This document shows, one piece after another, positions 1 to 6,976 of a DNA stretch of 16,334 bases. The notes beneath the pieces are model-generated. The model saw only the letters and a program-made list of their open reading frames with translations. It was not told the origin of the DNA and did not search any database. A program made the translations under genes and the position numbers. How positions within the stretch are numbered: position 1 is the first letter of the stretch; the number at the start of each line of letters is the position of its first letter. Source of the DNA: Pelotomaculum_C sp050950345 (GTDB lineage: Bacteria; Bacillota; Desulfotomaculia; Desulfotomaculales; Pelotomaculaceae). Location of the stretch: assembly GCA_050950345.1 (NCBI GenBank), contig JBMNHK010000005.1, forward strand, positions 1 to 16,334, read 5' to 3'.

Positions 1-36
1 TTTTCCCTGATAGCAATAGAAAGGAGATAAAGAAGC

Positions 37-468
37 ATGTTCAAAAAAATACTGGTACCTATAGACGGATCTCAATACTCCGATCATGCATTACAAAAAG
101 CAAAAGCCATCGCCAGCGCTTTTGGTAGCGAGGTAGTATTGTTAAATGTAATAGAAATCACCAAAAGCGATTACCCTACTAACCCATACAAATTCTCCCA
201 GGAGCTGGTTAGACAATTTCAGAACGAAAGCAGAATGATTTCCGAAAAGATTTTAGGTGCCGCGAAAACTCAACTTAGCGGTCTAAAAGTCAGTACTCAG
301 GCTATTGAAGGCAGGCCTGCCGATGTGATTATGAAATATGTTAAAAACAACGATATCGACCTTGTGATTATGGGTTCCGGCGGTATTGGCGGTGTGCGCA
401 ACATGCTGGGCAGTGTTACCCGCCAGGTTGCACTTGGATTGGAAATACCCATTCTCATCGTCAGGTAG
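37..468 (+). CDS. Universal stress protein (UspA family), 143 aa
   Basis: A single-domain cytoplasmic universal stress protein of normal length (143 aa). It opens with the family's first strand and nucleotide-binding Asp (KKILVPIDGS, residues 3-12). Near the C-terminus is the phosphate-binding glycine loop (MGSGGIGGVRNMLGSVT), followed by the closing strand IPILIVR. The glycine loop has eight residues between the second Gly and the final Gly-Ser, one fewer than the usual ATP-binding spacing G-x2-G-x9-G(S/T), so ATP binding is likely but not certain. The ATG has a good Shine-Dalgarno (AAAGGAG) about 9 nt upstream. The gene is monocistronic: a hairpin terminator follows 25 nt after the stop, and metH converges from the other side. 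Proteins of this family help cells survive starvation or stress; no partner can be read from the context. Confidence 0.93.
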   Translation: MFKKILVPIDGSQYSDHALQKAKAIASAFGSEVVLLNVIEITKSDYPTNPYKFSQELVRQFQNESRMISEKILGAAKTQLSGLKVSTQAIEGRPADVIMKYVKNNDIDLVIMGSGGIGGVRNMLGSVTRQVALGLEIPILIVR

Positions 469-481
469 AAAAATTCATGGG

Positions 482-535
482 AAAAAATCAGGGCAACTCG
501 TTTGACTTATCTATAGCGAGTTGCCTCTTTTGTTT
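482..535. terminator. Bidirectional intrinsic terminator between usp and metH
   Basis: A perfect 9-bp stem, GGCAACTCG (492-500) and CGAGTTGCC (517-525), encloses a 16-nt loop. On the + strand it is followed by TCTTTTGTTTTT. On the minus strand it is followed by a run of six T. It can therefore end both the usp transcript and the converging metH transcript. Confidence 0.85.
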
Positions 536-539
536 TTCA

Positions 540-1439
540 TCACGCCAGACCGCATAATTGCCTGGCCAGTTTTACTGCGCCGTGGGCATCTTTAGCATAA
601 CCGTTCGCGCCAATTTCCGCTGCATAGCTTTCATTGACTACGGCGCCGCCAACCATAATTTTTGCTGCCAGTCCCTCACGCCTGGCCAGTTCCACCACAA
701 CTTTCATTTCCACCATTGTAGTGGTTAACAGGGCGGATAGGCCGATAAGCTGAGCCCCGGTCTCCTTGGCTTTAGAGATTATGCTTTCAGCGCTTACGTT
801 CTTGCCCAGATCATGCACGACAAAGCCGTTATTTCGCAGCATCAACCCGACGATGTTTTTGCCGATATCGTGAATATCTCCTTTGACAGTGGCCAGGACG
901 ACAGCCGGATGATCCTGGACGGCGCCCGTCCCGTCTCCGGTCAGGTAAGGAGCCAGGTAATCAAAGGCTCTCTTCATCGTCTCAGCGCTCTGGATGAGCT
1001 GAGGCAGGAAGTATTTTTTTTCTTCGTACAGGCGTCCTACTTCGGTGATGGCCGGCACCAGGCAGTCATCAATGATCTGGCCGGGTTGCACCCCTTGCGC
1101 CAACACCTCCTTGAGGAGCTCCAGCACATTATCCCCCTCGCCCTCAAGTATCGCCTGATAGATACGCTGCCCGGCGGTCAAATTGGTTTTCTGTTCTGTT
1201 TTGTAGGTTTTTTCCCGCTGGCCTTCCCCGTATTGGCTGATATAGTGATAGCTGTTTTTATCACGCACTGTTAAAACGTCACTGGCTGCTTTTATCGCCA
1301 TGAGCAACTCGCTGGCCGGATTGGCTATGGCCATACAGAGGCCCTGGCCAATAGCCATGGCCAGGAAAGCCGCGTTAATATAGCCGCGGTTAGGCAGGCC
1401 GAAGGACACATTGGAAAGTCCGATCACATGGTAGCGCAA
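540..1439 (-). CDS. metH: metH 3' part: end of pterin barrel, cap and cobalamin-binding domains (frameshifted off)
   Basis: This reading frame holds the C-terminal part of B12-dependent methionine synthase. It resumes in the last part of the pterin-binding barrel (IGLSNVSFGLP, about residues 6-16), continues through the helical cap region (about 85-170) and ends in the Rossmann-like cobalamin domain. The lower-ligand motif DIHDIG (188-193, His190) binds cobalt, and typical B12-domain stretches (IGLSALLTTTM, MVGGA) follow. The nominal TTG start at 1439 has no Shine-Dalgarno and lies within the upstream coding region, so it is probably not a real start. The frame is the continuation of the 1424-2959 gene after a frameshift. 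There is no C-terminal SAM/activation domain, as in short clostridial MetH proteins; that role is probably filled by the gene at 2956-3612. As an independent protein it would carry an incomplete pterin domain. Confidence 0.88.
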   Translation of the reverse strand: MRYHVIGLSNVSFGLPNRGYINAAFLAMAIGQGLCMAIANPASELLMAIKAASDVLTVRDKNSYHYISQYGEGQREKTYKTEQKTNLTAGQRIYQAILEGEGDNVLELLKEVLAQGVQPGQIIDDCLVPAITEVGRLYEEKKYFLPQLIQSAETMKRAFDYLAPYLTGDGTGAVQDHPAVVLATVKGDIHDIGKNIVGLMLRNNGFVVHDLGKNVSAESIISKAKETGAQLIGLSALLTTTMVEMKVVVELARREGLAAKIMVGGAVVNESYAAEIGANGYAKDAHGAVKLARQLCGLA

Positions 1440-2959
1440 TCAAGTTTTTCAGTACACCATTTAATCACCTTTAATGTTTCTGCCGCCGCATTTTGGTTGG
1501 CGGAAACCGACATCACCAGTCCATCCACCACGATATCGGTGTTGGCAAAACCCCAGGCCTTGGCCTCATTTAGGATGTATTGAATTACCTCATACCTTTC
1601 TTCCGCCAGTTCCGGGACGCCTGCCTCACTTAAAGGCAGCAGGATAAACATAGCCCCGTACTTGCGGGCAATGGGCAGCAGGCGCTCTATCTTAGCCTTT
1701 TCAGCCGAGATGGAATTGATTAAAGCCCGGCCCGGGTATAGCCGCAAGGCTGCTTCCAGAGCCTCGGGAGAAGAGGAATCCAGACACAAGGGCGCCTCCA
1801 CCACATTGCTCAGCAGCTTGACCGCATCGACCATGGTTTTTCCCTCGTCAATGCCGGGCACCCCCACGTTGACATCCAGGATATGAGCCCCGCCGGCCAA
1901 CTGTTCGACAGCAAGACGCCTGACCTCATTGAGCTTGCCCTGTTTCAGCTCTTCACTGAGCTGCTTCTTGCCCGTAGGGTTAATCCTTTCACCCACCACC
2001 GTGACCGGCTGACCGGGGCCAAAAAACACCGTCCTTCTGGCCGACGTAACGGCCCGGAAGGGCCTGGGCTCCTGTCTGACCGGCCTGAGCCCGGCGATAT
2101 TCTCCCGGACGCTCTTGATATGCAGGGGGGTGGTACCGCAGCAGCCGCCGATGAGACCTACCCCTTTACCGGCAAAGTCCACGGCAAAAGCCCCGAATTC
2201 TTCCGGTCCCATATCAAAGACCGTCTTGCCCTCCACCAGCCTGGGCAAGCCGGCATTAGGCTTGACCATGATCGGAACCCTGGCGTAGGGTGCCATCTCC
2301 CCGACTACCTTCAGCATATCCTGCGGCCCGGTAGAGCAATTGGCGCCGACGGCATCGGCGCCCAAACTCTGCAAAGTGATCAAGACCGTCACGGGATCGC
2401 TGCCAGTCAGGGTTCTGGCGCTGGTGTCAAAGGTCATGCTGGCGATGACCGGCAAATCGCAGGTCTCCTTAACGGCCAGAATAGCCGCCCTTGTTTCCTG
2501 CAGATCGATCATCGTTTCAATAACAAAAAGGTCCACGCCCCCTGCCAGCAGGCCCCGGGCTTGTTCTTTATAAACATCTACAAGGTAGTCAAACTGCATG
2601 GCGCCGAAAGGCTCTACGAATTGCCCCGTAGGCGCCAGATCACCTGCCACCAGGGCCCTTGACCCGGCAACAGATTTGGATAACCCGGCCAGTTCCCTGT
2701 TCAATTCCACAACCCGGTGGGCATACCCAAATTCTTTTAACTTGATCCTGTTAGCTCCAAAAGTGCAGGTCAGGATTATATCCGAGCCTGCTTCAAGATA
2801 ACCTGCCTGAATATCTTTGAGTACCTCCGGATGCTCCAGGACCCATTGCTCGGGACAAACATCCTGGGGGATGCCCCGCTTTTGCAGCTCAGTACCTGTG
2901 GCGCCGTCCAGGATGATTATTTTCTCCGCTACCATTTGTTTAAATAAAGCTTTCTTCAA
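1424..2959 (-). CDS. metH: metH 5' part: homocysteine-binding and pterin-binding domains of methionine synthase
   Basis: This encodes the first 511 residues of cobalamin-dependent methionine synthase (5-methyltetrahydrofolate to homocysteine methyl transfer). The homocysteine domain (about 1-290) has ILDGATGTELQKRG (16-29) and the zinc ligands Cys208 (GANCSTG), Cys273 and Cys274 (GGCCGTTP). The pterin domain starts near 320 with VVGERINPTGKK and includes DVNVG (362-366) and CLDSS (392-396). Translation stops at TGA directly after CATM. One frame over, the barrel continues as IGLSNVSFGLP, so the gene is interrupted by a net two-base insertion (or one-base loss) near 1424-1432. Removing a TG pair from ACCATGTGATC rejoins it into about 810 residues, the expected length for a MetH without activation domain. 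The start overlaps the stop of the activation-protein gene (ATGA), showing translational coupling. Sequencing error and true mutation cannot be separated here. Confidence 0.92.
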   Translation of the reverse strand: MKKALFKQMVAEKIIILDGATGTELQKRGIPQDVCPEQWVLEHPEVLKDIQAGYLEAGSDIILTCTFGANRIKLKEFGYAHRVVELNRELAGLSKSVAGSRALVAGDLAPTGQFVEPFGAMQFDYLVDVYKEQARGLLAGGVDLFVIETMIDLQETRAAILAVKETCDLPVIASMTFDTSARTLTGSDPVTVLITLQSLGADAVGANCSTGPQDMLKVVGEMAPYARVPIMVKPNAGLPRLVEGKTVFDMGPEEFGAFAVDFAGKGVGLIGGCCGTTPLHIKSVRENIAGLRPVRQEPRPFRAVTSARRTVFFGPGQPVTVVGERINPTGKKQLSEELKQGKLNEVRRLAVEQLAGGAHILDVNVGVPGIDEGKTMVDAVKLLSNVVEAPLCLDSSSPEALEAALRLYPGRALINSISAEKAKIERLLPIARKYGAMFILLPLSEAGVPELAEERYEVIQYILNEAKAWGFANTDIVVDGLVMSVSANQNAAAETLKVIKWCTEKLDCATM

Positions 2960-3612
2960 TTAGCCACCTCGATTCCAGCAATCGCTATGACCGATTTCTC
3001 CGGTTCAAGCATAAACCTATCCGTTATCATTATATCCAATCGCTTCAGATCAAGCAGATCATAGATAATTTTCTGGTGTTCCAGCCCCAAATCCCCATAG
3101 CCCGGGCTAAACCGGTGTTTGGTCAGGCTCTGTCCTTTTATTCTGATCATCTTGTTGATCAAATCCACCAGCCAATCCAGGGCGGTATCCACTACCTGGG
3201 AGGCTACCGCATCAAAAACAAGGCCGGTGACCGGGTTGCCGTTTTTTACAGCCCTGGCGATCTCTGTGGTGATTTCTCTGCCTAAGGTTGCTGCCATCAG
3301 CACAACCTCACTGGAATTCGCTAAAAACTTCGCTAGTCTAGCGCTTAGGAATTCGGTCCCGTCAGCTAAAACAACCTTATTGTCCCCATGCTCCTTAATC
3401 GGGCAAAAACATATGGCTCCCCTGGCCTGACATAATAACAGCGCCTTTTCAATCTGCTCATTGATCAAATCACAGTCTTTCTCCTTGAGCTCCGTTTTAC
3501 CCTTCTTGTAGCCCAACCGGGCAAGAATTAAGCTTCTGGAAGTTGACGTGAACGTTGATGGAATGTGACTGAAATATTTAACATCTGGTTCTCTCAATAC
3601 TCCAACCACCAT
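2956..3612 (-). CDS. Methionine synthase activation-domain protein (stand-alone)
   Basis: A 218-aa cytoplasmic protein matching the vitamin B12-dependent methionine synthase activation domain, which in E. coli is the C-terminal module of MetH. The SAM-binding signature is visible as RFSPGYGDLGLEHQ (about 167-180, compare RxxPGYPxxPDH). The stretch MAATLGREITTEI (about 107-119) and the helix with DAVASQVVDTALDW (about 133-146) are also typical. Its role would be reductive methylation of oxidised cob(II)alamin on MetH with SAM as methyl donor. It lies directly upstream of metH, with its stop overlapping the metH ATG by 4 nt, and metH here lacks this domain, so the two almost certainly work together. 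The ATG at 3612 has only a weak ribosome site (TAAAGA) and lies inside a possible upstream zinc-ribbon ORF, so the exact start is uncertain. Confidence 0.9.
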   Translation of the reverse strand: MVVGVLREPDVKYFSHIPSTFTSTSRSLILARLGYKKGKTELKEKDCDLINEQIEKALLLCQARGAICFCPIKEHGDNKVVLADGTEFLSARLAKFLANSSEVVLMAATLGREITTEIARAVKNGNPVTGLVFDAVASQVVDTALDWLVDLINKMIRIKGQSLTKHRFSPGYGDLGLEHQKIIYDLLDLKRLDIMITDRFMLEPEKSVIAIAGIEVAN

Positions 3613-3697
3613 TCTTTAGCTTATAAGTTCCACCATCTTTGGCCAGATGTAAAAACACCCCTCTTCCACAAGCGGGGCAATAAGTAAAACCATTCAT
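3578..3697 (-). CDS. Possible 39-aa zinc-ribbon-like small protein
   Basis: A short frame from ATG at 3697 encodes 39 residues with a CPACGRG knuckle (Cys7 and Cys10), then HLAKDGGTYKLKNGGW, which looks like the second half of a small zinc ribbon. Only one further cysteine is present, at the last residue. The C-terminus overlaps the first codons of the MetH-activation gene in another frame. Against it being a gene, I see no clear Shine-Dalgarno, and its DNA also forms a hairpin followed by a short T run (3651-3677) that could be a terminator. It may be a real coupled leader gene, a remnant, or chance. Protein-like composition is the main support. Confidence 0.3.
   Translation of the reverse strand: MNGFTYCPACGRGVFLHLAKDGGTYKLKNGGWSIERTRC
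3651..3677 (-). terminator. Weak hairpin with T run downstream of the 118-aa gene
   Basis: On the minus strand CCCCGCTT, a GTGG loop and AAGAGGGG form a stem of 3 plus 4 bp around one mismatch, followed by GTGTTTTTAC. It sits about 50 nt after the stop of the 3727-4083 gene and may partly end that transcript before the metH genes. It overlaps the possible zinc-ribbon ORF, so coding and terminator readings compete. Confidence 0.4.
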
Positions 3698-3726
3698 TGC
3701 GTTTATAGAAGAAAACTGCGGCTTCT

Positions 3727-4083
3727 TTACAGGTCGTAGTCGCTATCTTTGCTGGACCTGCTTTTGATCTTCAAACCAGCCTCCACCAGAGCCTGCAGGC
3801 TATCGGCAACGCCTTCTGAAGCCACAGTAAGCCTGTACTCCGGCGCGGCTGCAAAGTTTTGAATGGAAAACTGGGTGTTCAAAATTTTCATCATCACGGG
3901 TGTTTCCTTCTCGCGCGCCTGTTCATACTCTGCGGCAAACTTTTCCGCCAGAGGGGACTTGAGAATAATGATTAATTCATAAGACATGATGTTTTTGCCC
4001 CTGAAGTGAAAACTGTTAAACATCCTGGGCAGGAAACTATCTATCTCCATATACTGCATTTCTTCTTTGGCTATATCGATCAT
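3727..4083 (-). CDS. Conserved-looking hypothetical protein, 118 aa
   Basis: I do not recognise this family. The ATG at 4083 is chosen over the adjacent upstream TTG because AGGAG lies 7 nt in front of it. The protein is soluble and acidic, with no signal peptide, membrane segment or cysteine. The first 30 or so residues are followed by MSYELIIILKSP, which looks like a first beta strand, then a charged helix (EKFAAEYEQAREKE), two further strands and a helix ending in a polar tail (KSRSSKDSDYDL). An alternative start at that internal Met would give about 86 aa. A strong sigma-A promoter lies 33 nt upstream, so it is well expressed and may be the first gene of a transcript running into the MetH-activation and metH genes. 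Confidence 0.75.
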   Translation of the reverse strand: MIDIAKEEMQYMEIDSFLPRMFNSFHFRGKNIMSYELIIILKSPLAEKFAAEYEQAREKETPVMMKILNTQFSIQNFAAAPEYRLTVASEGVADSLQALVEAGLKIKSRSSKDSDYDL

Positions 4084-4115
4084 CAATATTCTCCTTAGAA
4101 AGATTTTATTTGTAA

Positions 4116-4145
4116 ATTATATATCCTATCGTCGCCTAACGTCAA
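4116..4145 (-). promoter_or_regulatory. Sigma-A promoter of the 118-aa gene (and possibly metH)
   Basis: On the minus strand TTGACG (4145-4140), an 18-nt spacer and a perfect TATAAT (4121-4116) lie just upstream of the ribosome site of the 118-aa gene. It is the only strong promoter seen ahead of the metH block. The rest of the 4146-4336 interval holds no supported gene. Confidence 0.75.
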
Positions 4146-4336
4146 CGAATAGCGGCTTTCACTGCTGAAAATTATCTTGCTGTCTATATATTAATCTCCG
4201 GTATTCTTTGGTCATTAAGCTGACGTCCATGCTGTGTTTCCTGCTGTAATACCCAGACCTTACCGTTCTCCAAAGCCACATTACCGCTGTCAGAGGTAAG
4301 ACCACCGCTAATGATGTTTGAAAGGGTGAAGCTCAT

Positions 4337-4370
4337 ACTAAAAAGCGGCCATGAGAAATTGGCCGCTTCT
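4337..4370 (-). terminator. Intrinsic terminator of the DUF4153-type gene
   Basis: Perfect 8-bp stem AAGCGGCC (4343-4350) and GGCCGCTT (4361-4368) with a 10-nt loop. On the minus strand it runs into TTTTTAG, 8 nt after the stop codon of the membrane-protein gene. Confidence 0.88.
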
Positions 4371-4376
4371 CCTTCA

Positions 4377-6233
4377 CTACGGTTTCTCTTGCAGGTACAA
4401 AGCACTCAAATTGAACCAGTAATTGATCATATCCTGCCGGGGATCAACATAAATTTCCACATCACTGAAAACCAGCAAGACAGTCACTTCAGGGGTTTCC
4501 AGCTGCAGGCTCATATCTTCTGCCTCAACCCTGGAGGGCAGGGACTGCCCTGGCGGGTACTTGGCGGAGAGTTTTTCGGCATAAGCCTGCAGGTTCTGCT
4601 CCAGGATCACCCGGTCGTCCAGCTCGATCCGGAGCGCCGGTATTGACGGTGGAGGATTCGCCGTCCAAATCAACCGGTACAGCCCCTTTTCACCTTGCAC
4701 CGTAACAGTGGTGTTGCCTTTTTCACTGTAACCCGGCATAACTACCGCCCAGCCATAATCCCTGATGTCGATAGCCCCGGGTAAGATGCTTAAAGATGTG
4801 CCTTTATAAACATCTGGCGCCCTGTCCTCCGGCGTTGGCCAGGTTTGCTCAAAGCCCATTCTGGTTTTGAAGGTATCGCTTTCAACGAGTTTCTGATCAA
4901 ACCAGACCGGCAGCCTGGCTGCATCAGCATAAGCCAGATAGTTGACTGCGTCGGTAATCGCCACACGCACCTCCTGCTCCGGTTCCCTTGCTGCGGGCAC
5001 CAGCCGGTCTTCCTTGAGCATATCCTGGCCGGCCAGCAGCTTTTCCAGGCGCTGGACCTGCAAGGTCACCGGCAAGTCATGATAGCCAACTACCGGCAAA
5101 ACCGCGAAAACGGCACCGGCACAGCACAGTAAGGCAATGAAATTATGGGCTTTATCCTTCATGACCAGGAGCAGAACACAGGCTGCCACCGCAATAACCC
5201 AGATCAGGCTGAAATTATACTCGGTCATTTTGAGGCCCGAAGCCTGCAACTGCACGATCAAAGCCCAGGCCATAAAGGCCAGGATCACCAGCCCTGCTAC
5301 AGGATAGACCCGCCGGTAGAACTTAGCCGGTCCTGTTTCGTGCCGGGTAATCATGATATGAAGCCAGACGCCTAAGATAGCATAACTGGTAGCGATACCG
5401 TAAAGCTGGATAAAGGATGACCGCACTCCGGTAATGATAGTGGTTGCCGCCCATAGCAGCAAAACGGCGGTCATGGCCAGCGCTATAGGAACCATAATAT
5501 AACCAAAGAGAATCTCGATAAAGCGAGGCTGTTTCTGGGCTGCTTCACGTTTTTCATCAAACTCTTTTTTGCGAAAATCCGGGAAATAACCGGTGAAAAT
5601 CGTAAAGGCAAGAAAGCCCACGATGGTGGCCAGGTATTCGTATACTTTTATGCTCATCCCCTGGTACAACAGGGCCTGTACCGCCCCTGCCACAGCGGAA
5701 GCCCCGGCCATAATCACTGCGCCGTAGATCAGGGCGATGAAGAAAGCTTTTTGCGCCATAAACAGGGAGCGGGCAAAGTCCGACAGCTCTTTGGGATAAC
5801 CGGCCAGGATGATAAAACCCAGCAAACTCACCAGCATGGCCGCGCTCACCCGGGCTGCCGCCAGGCCGGAGACCGTGACCAAAGAACCCTTGTCCAGGGC
5901 CGGGCCGGTTCCGCCAAAGTTATAGAGCAGCAGAAAAGTAACGACTACAGCTGCGGCTCCCAGCAGGTTGGCAGCCAGAAACGCCCCGGGCTTACTAAAC
6001 CGGCTATGGGCCGCGGTGATCGCAGCCAGGCTAAATACAGCTCCCAGAGCAAAGGACAGGTGCAGGCAGTTGAACAAAAAATTGTAGGCTTCCTGCTGGG
6101 GCCAGTCCATGTGAATGCGCACCAGCGTCACGACGGCAAACCCCAGCGCGCTGGCGTTCGCCGCGGGGAAAGCCTGAAAAGCCTGGGCAGCGCCCTTGAA
6201 TACTTGCAAGATCGACCTGGTAAAAGCGCTCAT
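4377..6233 (-). CDS. DUF4153-type polytopic membrane protein, 618 aa
   Basis: A large integral membrane protein. The first 380 or so residues form about eleven hydrophobic segments (roughly 24-40, 55-75, 85-105, 128-146, 163-190, 197-217, 242-265, 275-297, 310-330, 341-358 and 363-381). A charged loop rich in Lys and Glu sits near 220-238. The C-terminal 235 residues are hydrophilic and probably form a domain outside the membrane. The segment YPKELSDFARSLF together with IVGFLAFTIFTGYFP resembles DUF4153 proteins, whose function is unknown. The ATG at 6233 is chosen because AGGAGGTG stands 7 nt before it; the frame stays open 27 codons further upstream without a good ribosome site. It is transcribed divergently from the hcr-like operon and ends at its own terminator, so it seems monocistronic. 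Confidence 0.85.
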   Translation of the reverse strand: MSAFTRSILQVFKGAAQAFQAFPAANASALGFAVVTLVRIHMDWPQQEAYNFLFNCLHLSFALGAVFSLAAITAAHSRFSKPGAFLAANLLGAAAVVVTFLLLYNFGGTGPALDKGSLVTVSGLAAARVSAAMLVSLLGFIILAGYPKELSDFARSLFMAQKAFFIALIYGAVIMAGASAVAGAVQALLYQGMSIKVYEYLATIVGFLAFTIFTGYFPDFRKKEFDEKREAAQKQPRFIEILFGYIMVPIALAMTAVLLLWAATTIITGVRSSFIQLYGIATSYAILGVWLHIMITRHETGPAKFYRRVYPVAGLVILAFMAWALIVQLQASGLKMTEYNFSLIWVIAVAACVLLLVMKDKAHNFIALLCCAGAVFAVLPVVGYHDLPVTLQVQRLEKLLAGQDMLKEDRLVPAAREPEQEVRVAITDAVNYLAYADAARLPVWFDQKLVESDTFKTRMGFEQTWPTPEDRAPDVYKGTSLSILPGAIDIRDYGWAVVMPGYSEKGNTTVTVQGEKGLYRLIWTANPPPSIPALRIELDDRVILEQNLQAYAEKLSAKYPPGQSLPSRVEAEDMSLQLETPEVTVLLVFSDVEIYVDPRQDMINYWFNLSALYLQEKP

Positions 6234-6357
6234 TATCTGCACCTCCTGAGTAGCACGTTTGATTAGAAATGGTGTCTGGCAGCAGCCGGTTTGCTGCTTT
6301 AAGAAATTAAGCAAGAATTCATATATCCATTGTACAATAAAGCAGCCAAAATATACA

Positions 6358-6387
6358 TTGACAGTTAGTTAGTTAGCTCGGTATACT
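6358..6387 (+). promoter_or_regulatory. Sigma-A promoter of the hcr-like operon
   Basis: Perfect -35 TTGACA (6358-6363), an 18-nt spacer containing three tandem GTTA units, and -10 TATACT (6382-6387). Transcription would start near 6394, leaving a leader of about 76 nt before the first gene. Confidence 0.8.
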
Positions 6388-6416
6388 GCCATTATACCGG
6401 GATATGTTACAACATA
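6379..6416 (+). promoter_or_regulatory. Palindromic operator candidates at the hcr-like promoter
   Basis: CGGTATA (6379-6385), a 7-nt gap and TATACCG (6393-6399) form a perfect 7-bp inverted repeat of 21 bp overlapping the -10 and start site. This position suits a repressor. Five bases downstream, TATGTT (6403-6408) and AACATA (6411-6416) form a second inverted repeat around AC. No regulator gene is adjacent in the window, so the binding protein is unknown. Confidence 0.5.
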
Positions 6417-6469
6417 CTTTGATTTCCATATTTCACAAATAGCACTAAATAACAGGGGAAGGGGTATTT

Positions 6470-6976
6470 ATGGAAATAAACCACAGGCAAGAAACAAACA
6501 CAAAAACAAAAAGCAGGCGCATGATCACGTTAAACGTCAATGAAGAGGAACATGAGCTTCCCGTTTATGACCATGAGACATTGCTGGAGGTTTTGCGCAA
6601 CAAACTGCATCTTACCGGGACAAAAGAAGGCTGCGGCACAGGAGAGTGCGGTTCCTGTACGGTCCTGTTAGACGGCCAGCCGGCGCTGTCCTGCCTGATG
6701 CTCGCAGTTGAGGCACAGGGAAAGAAGATCACTACCATAGAAGGCATTGCGATTAACGGGCAGCTTAGCCCCCTGCAGCAGGCTTTCATCGACCACGGGG
6801 CCGTCCAGTGCGGCTTTTGCACACCCGGCATGATTCTCTCAGCCACAGCCTTGCTGGCCGGCAACCCCAATCCTACCCGGCCGGAGATTCAGAAGGCACT
6901 GGAGGGTAATCTTTGCCGGTGCACGGGTTACAACAAGATCGTTGAAGCTATTGAAAGTGTGAGGGATAAAGCATGA
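6470..6976 (+). CDS. hcrC: [2Fe-2S] small subunit of a 4-hydroxybenzoyl-CoA reductase-like molybdenum hydroxylase
   Basis: This is the iron-sulfur subunit of a xanthine-oxidase-family enzyme and carries electrons between the molybdenum site and FAD. The ferredoxin-like domain binds one [2Fe-2S] cluster through Cys55, Cys60, Cys63 and Cys75 (CGTGECGSC). The helical domain binds the second through Cys114, Cys117, Cys149 and Cys151 (CGFCTPGM and CRCTGY). At 168 aa it is slightly longer than usual because of a 17-residue polar, Lys-rich extension; the family normally starts near Met18. I keep the ATG at 6470 because it has GGGGAAGGGG in front, while Met18 has little. Its stop overlaps the large-subunit start (ATGA), so translation is coupled. 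The symbol is inferred from the medium subunit of the operon; substrate identity is not proven. Confidence 0.88.
   Translation: MEINHRQETNTKTKSRRMITLNVNEEEHELPVYDHETLLEVLRNKLHLTGTKEGCGTGECGSCTVLLDGQPALSCLMLAVEAQGKKITTIEGIAINGQLSPLQQAFIDHGAVQCGFCTPGMILSATALLAGNPNPTRPEIQKALEGNLCRCTGYNKIVEAIESVRDKA

Noticed and set aside
1883..2662. A 259-codon plus-strand frame opposite metH
   Set aside because: It runs antisense to clear methionine synthase motifs; its composition is that of a shadow frame.
540..2959. metH as two natural subunits
   Set aside because: The split falls inside the pterin barrel, the downstream start is a TTG with no ribosome site, and the two frames join seamlessly with a two-base correction.
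4184..4405. A minus-strand frame of 73 codons (50 from its best ATG at 4336) between the DUF4153-type gene and the 118-aa gene's promoter
   Set aside because: The ATG lies in the terminator of the DUF4153-type gene with no ribosome site, and the N-terminal part overlaps coding DNA in another frame. No family is recognisable.
5751..6266. A 171-codon plus-strand frame opposite the membrane-protein gene
   Set aside because: Gln/Gly/His-rich antisense shadow of hydrophobic coding sequence; no ribosome site or motif.
6280..6340. A promoter for the DUF4153-type gene (TACAAT-like box near 6331-6336) and a GCAGC hairpin near 6275-6297
   Set aside because: No convincing -35 at proper spacing, and the hairpin has no T run or known leader motif.
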